From: Pipra filicauda
Lineage: Eukaryota > Chordata > Aves > Passeriformes > Pipridae
Direction of reading: 5' to 3'
Assembly: GCF_003945595.2 (NCBI RefSeq)
Contig: NW_024104909.1
Location: forward strand, 1,488,001-1,552,000
DNA: 64,000 nucleotides
A model generated the notes under the pieces. That model was not told where the DNA came from. It saw only the letters and a program-made list of their open reading frames with translations, and made no database searches. Shown one piece after another: positions 49,801-60,310 of this stretch. Position 1 is the first letter of the stretch. Every line of letters starts with the position of its first letter. The position numbers and the translations under genes were made by a program.

Positions 49801-51677
49801 GTGGGTTGGAAATCTGTCTGTTCAAATTCTGTGTCACTGAAGGGCATTGGGAAGCACAGACTGTACGAGGGAAACTGCAGCTCTCCAGTGTCAGGGGGAA
49901 TAAATCCTCAGGGTTCAGCTGGCTCACTCCATGCTGCTGCTTTCATTGGCTCGTAGTGATGCTTATTTGATGTAACTCGTTTGGAGCAATCCGTGACCAG
50001 GCTGCGAGAAGGGACCATCGAAGGGTGAAGGTGTTGAAGTTCCCTTGTAATATTTTCTGTTTCTGCAGATGAACAAGTCAGTGTGTGGAAGCAGGAGAAA
50101 GGAAAGGGTTCTGATCTTATCTCTTCCTCAGTTTGCTCAAAGTACTTTTGTAGCTGTTCCAAACACTTCCCTGTAACATTGAAATTGTTGGAGTCGATGT
50201 TACCATAGTGGCATAAGATTCTGGAATAATTCCCCTTTTTTAAAACAATCCCTACTCAGGCTGTTTATTTTAGCACTAATTTGTCTACTCTTTTACTCAT
50301 ATACACCAGGTGTCCTGCTCATAGGTGACCAATTCAAGAATTGCAGATAGTCTGTGAAAGGCAATTTTCAGTGTGAGTTTTCTTCACTTTTTTTTTCAAC
50401 ATAGCCTCTACCCCAGACCTTTTGACTCAGTGTAGCACTTAATGAATAGAGCAATTATTTCTTTTCACAATGGAGTTCTATTACTAATGCAACCAGTTTG
50501 TTTTCCTGACTTTATTACAATAAGCGAAAATAACTTAAATTGCAGAGATGAGCAGTGCCACCTCAGGGACTGGTGTCAGGTGGATTCCTGCAGGGTAGAT
50601 GACAAGCACATGCCTTGTAGTCATGCCTTGTCTTATTTCCAAGTGAAAGGGTTTGGATGTGCTTAAGAAAATCAAACCTCTGAAGTCTTTATTTTTATTG
50701 CTATTATTTATTCTGATCTAGGTAGTCACAGTTTGTCTCTGCAAAATGCAATAGCTATAAAATACTCAATGAAGTATTTGCTTCTTGGCAGGAGACGGCT
50801 ACTAACATGATGGATTAAGCCCAGTGTAGCTGGCATCCAGAGAAATGCAGGGAACAGCTTCCTAGAATACAAAGGTGTTCTTTAAGAGCTTGAAATCTGC
50901 TGCATAATGGATATACCCAAATGCCCAGGACCAAGGCAAGGCTGAGTTATCCATGTGCAGCACATAGACGTCCCCTGACTGGGGTAACTTCACTTTTGGT
51001 TTTGAACTGTGCCTCACAAACCTCTTTGGAGCTGACAGAGAGCTCTGCATGGCTGTGAATATCTGCTGAACACGGGGCAGCAGCACATGGTGTCATGAGT
51101 CTGTTAATGTACCAGGACAATCTTTAATTCACCCTGGAATGCAGCAGAACCTTGCTATTTACGTTGGACTAGTGTAGAATTCAAATATGCAGGTCTAGAA
51201 GGTTGTGTCTGGAATACAAAATCCTCTTGGAATGCGTCCTGAAGCTCAACTCTCAATTGTGTTGTGGCTGGTGATCGCTCCTAATGATTTTCCTTCCAAA
51301 CACCTTGTTCACTTTAATCCCTTTATTCCCTACATATCCTTTCATCCCACTTAACTATTTCTCCCTTGTGCTGAGCCCTGTATTCTTGAACACTCTTAAG
51401 GCTGGAACTTTGGGTATCTCAAGGTCTATTTAGTCTCTAAAGTGTTGCTAAGGGTGCTTCCCCAGAATTCAAGTCCAGAAAGCAACGATCTTAAGAGTTA
51501 AACCCTTTGAGATGAAGATTTACTTTTCCTCTCTGACATACTGGGAAAGTACTGTTCCATCTGTAACACACTGTGCAAGAAATTATGCTATCACAGAGCA
51601 GCTTTACAGGCAAGTAAAAACCCAGAAGCCCCTGTATCCCTTAAAAAAATAAACCACAAAGTCTGTCATGTAAAAAC
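46826..51677. other. Non-coding DNA, no gene seen
   Basis: GC-rich to about 46.98 kb, then AT-rich. Small items: three copies of aatgtac at 47.26-47.31 kb; a tetranucleotide tract at 47.87 kb; an 11-bp palindrome with a 2-nt loop at 48507-48530 (cacttaaattg/caatttaagtg); and a T15 run at 49295-49309. Nothing coding is recognised. Confidence 0.5.
47871..47892. repeat. (TTTC)n / (TATC)n microsatellite
   Basis: Short compound tetranucleotide repeat, ctttctttctttctatctatc. Likely to vary in length. Confidence 0.85.
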
Positions 51678-52240
51678 TCCGGAGAAAAGGGAAGTGAAAT
51701 CTCCACGTTGCGAAGCAAACAGTAATAACATGTTCGCAGAATGGTCTCTAAATGGGTTTCTGGTGCAGTGACACGAAGGGAAAAGCTCGGGATTTCACAG
51801 CGAGTCTGTCAGGTCCGAACTGATGGTCTCCTGAAATCGCAGGGTGGCACCGAGGAACCGGGCTTGGGGAGGGTGGCGGGAGCAGAACTGGCGGTAATTG
51901 TCACAGTCCTTGCGTTTGTGAGGCCGGGGTGTGGGTGATCCCCGAACCTGCCCCCATTCCCGAAATTCCGGCCGCGATTCCCGGCGGGAGCGGGGCCGTT
52001 CCCGAGGCAAAGGCGCCCCCTGCGGGGCTCGGGGGGCGCTGCGGCGGGAGCGGGACCGGGAATGATCCCCGGGGGCGCGAGGGGCAGGAACAGCACCCAC
52101 CCAACTCCATCCATCCATCCATCCATCCATCCATCCCCCCGACCGGCTGCCGCATCCCTCCTGCTTCCTGCCCGGTTTTTCGGGTGCTGCAGCGCTCCGC
52201 GGGAAGATTTTCCTCAGCTGGTCCACGGGACGTGGAATAA
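51678..52240. promoter_or_regulatory. CpG island, candidate promoter
   Basis: By hand count about 46 CpG dinucleotides fall in roughly 555 bp, about 30 of them in 51920-52235, in a window that is otherwise CpG-poor. GC boxes of the Sp1/KLF type (ggggcg) are at 52033-52038 and 52072-52077, and several ccggg and gcgg clusters surround them. A (CCAT)7 microsatellite sits inside. CpG islands of this kind in vertebrates usually mark promoters active in the germ line or broadly. The direction of transcription cannot be read: there is no convincing TATA box, no recognisable first exon, and open frames (up to 143 codons, minus strand) run in several overlapping frames as expected of GC-rich DNA. Alternatives are an alternative or lncRNA promoter, an enhancer, or a recent GC-rich insertion. 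Confidence 0.75.
52107..52134. repeat. (CCAT)7 microsatellite in the CpG island
   Basis: Seven perfect ccat units followed by cccccc. On the minus strand it reads as ggatgg repeats, giving Met-Asp-Gly-Trp repeats in one open frame, which is a composition effect. Likely length-polymorphic. Confidence 0.95.
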
Positions 52241-54993
52241 AAAAGAAAACAGTGGAATAGGAGAGAAGAGAAACGCAAAAAAAAAGGGTAACTGAGAGTT
52301 CAGATAGTAATTATAAACAAAGGGAATAATAGGAACAAAATATGGAGAGGAAAGAATAGAGGGGCTGGTAGTTTGGTTCTTAAAGTTGATTATGAACAAG
52401 ATATCTCAGAAGTACTGCTGGAACAACAGCTCTTTATGTAAGAAATAACACAGACCAATTAGTAGTACTTTTGTTGTATTTATTACTGATAAATTTTACA
52501 GTATTTTCACCTTTGATTAGAGTAATTTTCCTGATAGTATTCATGTAATATACTGCCATCAAACTATCAAGAATGACTAAAACTCAGTTCAACGAGACTT
52601 TGTTCTCCAGGGATGCCCATAAAACTAGAAGCTGAAAAGCATTTCAGTCTTCTGAATTAAATCACTACTGAGAGAAGGTCCCAAAGCTTCTTGAGTGACT
52701 TTTGATTTGGGAGTGTCAAGATTAGGGGAAAGGCGCAAGTAGGTGAGATTAGGAAGTTTAAAACAACGCTCTTGGGGGGAAAAAACGTAGATCCAAATAT
52801 ATCAGTTAAGCCATGGTATTGCATGTTATATCCTCATATTTGCACATGCCAGATGTGTGGTGGAATTTGTGGATAAATCTCTGGATAAATACCTCTGTGC
52901 CACTGCTCTGACTATTCAGTTGAGTGTTATCCCACCTATCTAGAATATATTGCTGCTTCTCCTCAGGCTTCAGGGTATTAACTTCACTAGATGCTCTCTG
53001 TGGTTGTTCCCCTGTAAGTAAAATTTGTTTCCTAAAATGTTCACAAAAAAAGGGATGAAGGACGACTGCTGGTACAGACAAAGTAAATGGATTTTCTAAA
53101 TGGCATTGCTTACTCATGCTGAAAGCTTTTGTGGTATTTAAGTGCTAACAACTGATGTAAAAAATGGCCCATAGAAACCAATTTTGAGTGTTCAAAAAGT
53201 AAGTTTCCTGAGTGCTAAAACCTTAGAATTGAATAATCTTGATCACCATGTTTTAGCACAGTTATTAACCAGTTCTTTAATGTACACAGCAAGGTGCTCT
53301 CCTACTAATGCTTTTACCCAAGAGCTGTGCCACTGCAAATAATTAAAGCCAGGGCAGAAATACTTTGTGTGTCCTGCTGAGCTCTTTCCTGGCTCCTACT
53401 TCCAGTTCAAGTGATGGGATTCACCAGTGATCCAGTTTGAAACTGCAGAGTGACATTCCCAAACCTCTCCCTCGCCTCTGCATTTGTGTCACACCCATGA
53501 AAGGTTGCTTGGTATGGCAAGAAACAGCGTGGAAGTTTAGGGATGTTTGTGTGGAACAGAAATTGCAGAGGGGGAACTGGGGGCAAAGAAACAAGAGAAA
53601 GGGAGTATGTGCAGATAAACAGCATTAAATGGATGCAGGTTCCACAGTGACAGCAGAGCTGAGCTCCATGGCATGGCCAAGGTTCCACTTTGGGGCATTT
53701 GTTGTTCCTCTCCTGGCTGTCAGTGCTATGACATAATTTTGGGACTGTTCTTTTATATAAAAATCCATTCTGCAGTCTTTTGTACAGTTTTCAGTGAATT
53801 ATCATGAGAGTTTTACGGAGTCAGGACTGCAGGGCCAGGCTCCAAGTTATTAGTAGACCTTTTCTTTGTAGTACAATTTTCAGAAGATCCAAATGCACTC
53901 AGGAGCCTGGGTATCACTAACTTTCAGTAGGTTCAAAAGGGCACTTGGCTATTTTAGACAATCCTACTCTTGTCCACCATTAGAACTGGAAATGTGTGGG
54001 CAGACCCCCTCATGCCTGAGAAATTAAGGGTTTGACCCAAGTAATTAGTGATATAATATGGGAGCATAAATTAAGTATCGAGTTAGTAATTCTAGAGCTG
54101 CTCAGATCCTTCTGGAGATCTGAACTTTGAAGATTAAATCCTAAAGGGTTCAGAAGGCAGATTTCAGTGATCAAACCTATGTACTCTGCATAAACAGAAA
54201 TATTTACTTCCAGCCTCCCAAAAGACCAAATATACACGGAACTCTAACCAAGGGGGATCTTGGTGATTCCCAGTGTGCTGTTTGTGATAATGAAATATAT
54301 GTTCCAAAGCCATTTTACCAGCAGACTTGTTTTGAACAGCAAGTTGCACATCTGATTCTCCAAAGAGGGGCAGTCAGTGTTAGTTTACTGTTTGATCCAT
54401 GACTGCAATAGCAAGGCATGAGGGGTTTTTTATTAATTCTCACTAATTGTCCTGCAGTTCTGGGAGCTATAGATTTCCATCCATGAAGATAATTGCCTCT
54501 GTCACAATGAAATATCACTGCAAAAGAAACATTTCTTTGCTTAAATAGTCAATTAATATGTGATTTAAAATACCATCGTTTGTAGGTGGTAGTGGTACTC
54601 CAGGAAAGAATAGTTTAGTTACAATAGGAAAATGGTTAGAATATTCTTTAACAGAGTAAGAGCTTGATAAACAGCTCTGCAGTTTGGTTTCCCTCCTAAA
54701 TAAAGTGGTGTTTGCTCAAAGGGGCAGTGTTTGCCCAACTGGGTTTTGGGACTGATCCTAATGTGGGCATTGCTGGCATCTTCCAGTTGGCTTCACCCAA
54801 CAGCTGGAATCCCAATTGGAGTCACCCAGCTGTGAGGACCCTGCCTGTGTGCTGGAACCCCAAGGTGTGGAGCAGGCACTTTGTCCCTGGGAGGGCTGGA
54901 TGGGACTGGAGACTGCAGAGTAAGATTTGGCAGCCAGGCACAGTATTAGCACAATTCCTCATTAGTTCATGGTTTATCAAAAAGGCAATACTT
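52241..54993. other. Non-coding DNA, no gene seen
   Basis: The sequence turns AT-rich immediately after the CpG island (aataaaaaagaaaacag). A ggtaactgag at about 52288 could be read as a splice donor for a plus-strand transcript starting in the island, but this is weak. No repeat family or coding region is recognised. Confidence 0.45.
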
Positions 54994-55200
54994 AAATCAC
55001 ACAGAATCAACTAGGTTGGAAAAGACCTCTGAGATCAAGTCTAACCTTTGACCCAACACCACCTTGTCACCCAGACCATGGCACTGATGCCACATCCAGT
55101 CTCTTCTTAAACACCTTGAGGGACAGTGACTCCACCAGGTCCCTGGGCAGCCCCTTCCAATGTCTGATCACTCTCTCTGGAAAGAATTTCTTCCTAGAAA
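54994..55200 (-). mobile_element. CR1 LINE 3' end
   Basis: Antisense CR1 of about 200 bp. The plus strand reads aaatcacacagaatcaacta, ggttggaaaagacctctgag, ccagaccatggcactgatgc, ggacagtgactccaccaggt, ccctgggcagccccttccaa and aaagaatttcttcctag, in consensus order. The 3' terminus is at 54994, and the copy is 5'-truncated near 55200. It belongs to the same general subfamily as the copy at 27.13 kb. Confidence 0.92.
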
Positions 55201-55542
55201 GGTCCTTTAATGTCTGACTTGTGGCTCAGACTGAGACATTAAGTAAACACTTCTTCCAAAAATGCAAAAAGCTGTTTCAGTCCTTTACACCTCCCACTCT
55301 TCTCCTGCACCCTTGGGAGCAGCTGTAAGGTGGGATGTGACTGGTTGCTGATGTCAGGCTTGGTTCCCAATCCCGTTGGCACAGTCATGCTGGTCTGAAG
55401 GGAAGTTGCTATTCTAGTTGTGACATCTGAAGGATTCAAAGGCTGCAAACATCAGAGTCTCCTGGCAAGCAATAATTTTGGACACTTGGCCATCAGAGTG
55501 TCCCAGGAAACACATGCATTGCAAAGGCTGTGAACTCTACAG

Positions 55543-55580
55543 GGGTGTGGGTGTGTGTGTCTGTCTGTCTGTCTCTCTGT
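55543..55580. repeat. Compound (GT)n(CTGT)n(CT)n microsatellite
   Basis: ggtgtgggtgtgtgtgt followed by ctgt units and a short ctct run. Simple sequence with a probable polymorphic length. Confidence 0.88.
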
Positions 55581-57612
55581 TATGTCCTTGCTAATTTAAT
55601 TTGACTTTTCCAAAGCCTTTCAGGTAAGGCCAAATTCAAACAACATATAAATGATATATTTGCTCTCTGGTGTAACAGCTACTCTTTCCAGTGTCATGTT
55701 TTCTATAACACCAAGCTGAATTTATTCTAAATTTGAAGCAAGAGTGATTGATGCGTTTTCCTTATATGATAATCAATTACAGAAACAAAACCAGTTTTAA
55801 CAGCACTAAAATAACTTGTCCTGGACTGCCTGTGTGTCTGGCCACCCTTCTGGGTGGTGCTGCTTTATGTGGTGCTGTGGATAGTGAGGAAAGGATGGCA
55901 GGGAGCAGCAGATGAGTTTTATGGTAGTTTTTGTGCTCAGTGGTGTATCTTGTTGACCTCTTCGAGCATTATAGATTAAACAGAAGCTTCCACCTGCAGC
56001 ACTGACCAGGTGAGTTGTGTCCTGTCCTTACTCCAGAACTACTGGCTCTGTGCATCTGCAGTCTCAGGCAGGAAGGGAGCAGAGTCCATAAACACATATT
56101 GTGAAATGCAGCTTCTCTCAGGTGAAAGAAACATTGGAAGATTTTAATCTGTTTTTGTCTTGGCATTGATTGATGTTACTGGGTTATTTTTTGTGTACAC
56201 ACACAACAGGTAAATGTAATAAGTGCAGAATGTGAATGACAATATCTGTTTGGGGAGATTAATGGGACAACTTGCCTTTCTCTCTTAGGAGGTTTAGCAA
56301 TGTCTGAGCCAGTCATAAAAATTTAATGATTCAAAACTTTTTTCTCTCCATCTGAGATCCCGTCTGATGGAAGGTGTAACACTATTGGAGATCATAATTA
56401 CAGTATCTTTGCTATTTTTCCCCACTGTTTGTCCCCTATTTGCCCCTCCATCTACTTGTGTTGAACTCAGATTTTTGTTACTGGTACAAAAATGAAATTA
56501 ATCTCCAATCTCATTTGTAGCTGCAGGGAGTAAAGAGTACATGGAAAAGCAGGCTGTGAAGTGGACTTGGACTAGTGTGATAAGGAAGCTATAGCTATAA
56601 AAATACTTCTCTTTTCTGTAGAATGTCCTTGTAGCTGTTTCTAATCTTTTATTAACTGATTTGGCTTTTCCTTGTAATGAACTTTGGTGTAAAGAATCAT
56701 CGAAGCAGCTTCCCCATGTCCTCACACTGCAGCTGGACATGAACAAGGCATTTCTACTGGTGTTGTGCTTTGTAGCAACACACACCTAAAACATGTACTG
56801 TCAATATGATTATTTAATGTTCTGCAACTCCCACTGTATGGCCTTAACCTTCCCCCAAATGAACACATTTGTAATTATAAAGGGAGTAATAATTTTCCTG
56901 GTTTTTCAATGGAGTGCAAAAGATGAGCACATTTCAGCTCAGAAAGTACATTTAAATCCCTGCTATCTGGAAACCTTTCAAATTGCTCAGTACTTTTAAA
57001 ATAGTGTCATCTTACTGTCAGGGCATGATACAGAATGGGAAATTGCTGTCTCCCTGCTCTCAGAGGTATCAGGGAAGCTTTCTGATCGGAGATGTTACAT
57101 CTAAAATGGAAAAATTAATCATAGGCTTGTTCTGGATCTTCTTTTCCAAACCAAGTTAAAAGCAGGATTTTTATATGTTACATTACAGCTAATTTAATTG
57201 TTTGTAGTGGAAAAGTACAGCACCCATCAGCAGCTTCTTTTTTGGGCCTAACTCAGATCCTTGGTGGTCATGTTGTAATAAAAGCTATGGAGCAATTACT
57301 ACTCCAGGACATCCTTTTACATTTGTTAGCTTTGATGGGCTGTGCTCTGTTCAGGGACAGCCCCAACTCACGATGCCCCTGGGTAACAAATCACTCCAGT
57401 TGTGACCCTTTCCCACCGTGCTCCCCTGGGGAAGTTGGACTTGACCTTTGACTCATCCTTTGGTGTCTTTCGCAGGACTGACAAGTGTTTGTGGAGTTTT
57501 ACCCTCCCACGATTTATTTTTAATCTTTAATTCGAGTCAGAAAAAAAAGAGTCCCTGATTTGCCTGTGGTTTAAGAAATGCCTGTCATGTTTGTTGCTGT
57601 GGAATGCCATAG

Positions 57613-57662
57613 GGATGGCATTTGTCACAAAGCAGCACCAGGATGGCATTTGTCACAAAGCA
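57613..57662. repeat. 22-bp direct repeat, 28-bp period
   Basis: ggatggcatttgtcacaaag followed by ca occurs identically at 57613-57634 and 57641-57662, separated by gcacca. A recent local tandem duplication, since no base differs. Confidence 0.92.
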
Positions 57663-59620
57663 AAGACAAGGAGGCAGGTTGCAGACATAGGAATACAAGG
57701 GATGTACCCAAAGTAGTCTGCAGGCTATTACAAAAGAATTTGACAGAAATTGTTGGCTGTTTGTGGAAACAGAGATGCCTCTGTAGCCTTTTCTGCTCAT
57801 TTTAGTCTTGCCTGTGCTTACTTGGAGGCTCCTTGTGAGTCCAGTCCTGTGGCCACTGGAGTAATTGAAAAATCACCCCCTGGACTGGAAAGGTCTTTGG
57901 TCACCTCTCACTGTCTTGCTTGTCAGGAATAATTTTCTTTCTCTCAACCATCAGGTGTTCTCACCTCTTTACCTCCATGATGTACATCAATTATTTACCT
58001 AATTTTGTGATCCATAAGTCATTCTTCCCAAAAGCTTTTCTGTGCTGACTCCAGCTATGCTGCTTCAGGCCATTCTGAAGGCTGGGATAATACCTTTAGG
58101 GTTGGTTGATTTTCCTTTAAGGCTGGAGCTGGGAACCCCTAAGCATTGATCAGTTCTTAGGGAATGCTACTTTGGTCACCAATTTGGCCTCAGCCCCAGC
58201 TAAAGCCCATGGAAGGTTTGATAACCCTGCTCCTTAACTTGAACACCCACTGGAGAAGGGGGTGATATTTGAACACCATGACATGAGGGAAAGCCCATTA
58301 TAGGTATAACTTCAGTATTTTTTGTATCCTCTGTTTAATCACAAACATTAAATTTTGAAATTTGTAATCATGACTTTGGGCATGCTGTATAGATAATTCA
58401 CTGTGCTTTGTCTGAAATACACACTTTTCCCAAAGTGTACCAATCTGGTACAGCTACTTGCTGTTTATCTGTGTTTGAGTTTTAATGATGCTGTTGATGG
58501 GTTAAAATTCCCCAAACCATATACACTGCTGTCTCTGTGGAAACTGGCACTGATATATGTCATACCTACAGTAATTTCCTGGGGAATTCTTGGAATACAG
58601 GCAACTTGCTGAAGAATTTTCTGTATTCTACTACTTTTCCCCAAGTAATGAGCTGCACTTAGCACAGAGCTGCAGCTGTTTGAGAATATTTGTCAACCAA
58701 GATAAAATGTGCCACTCTTCACTTCCACTTCCACCCACAGGTATTTCAGGATCAAGCCTTGTCTGCTAAGGGATGTCTGTTATTCTCATATTATTTTAAA
58801 TCTAAAACATTCAGCACATTTATTACTGGAGGTTGCAACTGAAGAAGAGTGTGTAGAGAATACAAATTCTTCTGATATTTGGTTTCAGCACGAATTGCTA
58901 CTTTATCAAAAAACCAAAGGGAATAAAGAAAAGGTTTGAAAGTTTCTGAGCAATCAATATTATTTTGCTATCAGCAGTTATTCTTGCTCCAATTAATGGT
59001 GTTAATCATAACCATGACAAGCTATAGAGAACACTTCTGCACCAAAAATCCTCTCCCCCACCTCACCTTCCTCAGCCTCCAAATCCTGTTAAGAAGCTCT
59101 CCTGGTGTGGTTTTGCCAGTGTTTATTTTCACTCTGATCAAAGGCACTTATTGGAGCTGTTTAGGCTTCTGATGATTTTTGGATGCCCTGGGGTTTTTAT
59201 TTGGATTGCTTTAATTCATCTTAGTTCTTATAAAAAAAGCCATTTGATTCTGATAATAGGATACCTTGAAAGCAGCTCAAGTAGCCAAAATATCTTTCTG
59301 CAGTTGTTGTCCTATTCTGTATAGGCAGAGGAGTAGAATGCACCCTCCCAACTGTTGGGGGGTAAACACCTTAAATAAAAGAACTCTTGAGATCCCTCAG
59401 TGAAACCCATAAAGCAGGTGGAGTCTCCTGTACACTAAAGCTCAGCTGTCCTCAGTTGATCCAGATCAGTGGTAAGTTGAAAAGTTTATTTTTAAAACAC
59501 TTGGCAGTCAGGCTTAGCCAGTCAAATTATCACAGAACTGCTGTCTTTCATTTTTAATGCTTTCTCATGAGTGACAAGCTGCAGTAACACTGATTAGATA
59601 AGTCCTGATAAAACTGTCAG

Positions 59621-60310
59621 CGTGGCAAAATCATTTGCATCAAACCTGTTGTGCTTCGGCGACCCTGCGCGTGGAGCTCCAATATTTAGGCAGTACTGAA
59701 CGTGAGGAGCTGCAGAGGGGGTGTGGGGTGGGCAGGCTGCCTGTCCCTGCTGCTCACCCTGCCTGGGGCACTTGGAATAAGCTGGCAGCACTTTGGGCAC
59801 AGCCTGCAGGGCAGAGGTGCAGCTCTGGCCACGTCCCTGTGTCAGCCCCGTTCTCTGCCTTCCCGGTGCTTTCAGGTCACTGGAGGGGCACCAGGTCTGT
59901 AGAGCATGGAAGGGTGTCCTGGCTTTGGGAATCCCGTGGGCACTGCTCAGCAGTGGCTGCTCTGCAGCTGGAATGTCACCCACATGTGCAGCGTTCACCC
60001 CTCAGAACAGCCCCTGGCAGTGGAACACTCTCTGGGAGCTTCTGTGCACCCTTTGATTTAATAAGGGGATAATTGATTTCTTTTGTATTTCTTTTTGTTT
60101 TGTCGGTTTTTAACTCATTCAAGGCTGCTGCAGTGACTTTTTTTTTTTTCTTGGTGCATCTTAAATATATTCCCTGAAAACTTCTGCAGGCCCCTCTGTT
60201 CCCTGCACACTCCATGTGTGTGGCTGTGCCTGCCGGGCCCCAAGCACAGAGAGCCTGGCACAGCCACTCCCTTTCCCGAAGCTCAGAGGGCATCTCTGAA
60301 ATCAGGTTCC
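59621..60310. other. GC-rich unassigned stretch
   Basis: GC content is clearly above the surroundings at 59.66-60.05 kb and again at 60.18-60.30 kb, with overlapping open frames of 145 (plus), 134 (minus) and 105 (minus) codons. None resembles a known protein, and frames on both strands stay open mainly because of composition. CpG is not enriched as in the 52-kb island. It could be an unrecognised old repeat. Confidence 0.4.

Larger units (their letters stand above)
55201..59620. other. Non-coding DNA with simple repeats, no gene seen
   Basis: AT-rich sequence. It contains the GT/CTGT microsatellite at 55.54 kb and the 28-bp-period duplication at 57.61 kb, both listed. The stretch at 57.43-57.47 kb (gaagttggacttgaccttt) is faintly CR1-like but too short to call. 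Confidence 0.5.

Noticed and set aside
51795..52278. Arg/Pro-rich open frames of 105-143 codons across the CpG island
   Set aside because: Several frames on both strands are open at once, the content is low-complexity, and it includes a translated (CCAT)n microsatellite. GC-rich composition alone removes stop codons.
57430..57475. Faint CR1-like string gaagttggacttgaccttt
   Set aside because: Fewer than 25 bp match and the expected terminal repeats do not follow; not distinguishable from chance.
59635..60072. 145-codon plus-strand frame in a GC-rich stretch
   Set aside because: An overlapping 134-codon minus-strand frame is equally open, no domain is recognised, and local GC content accounts for the lack of stops.
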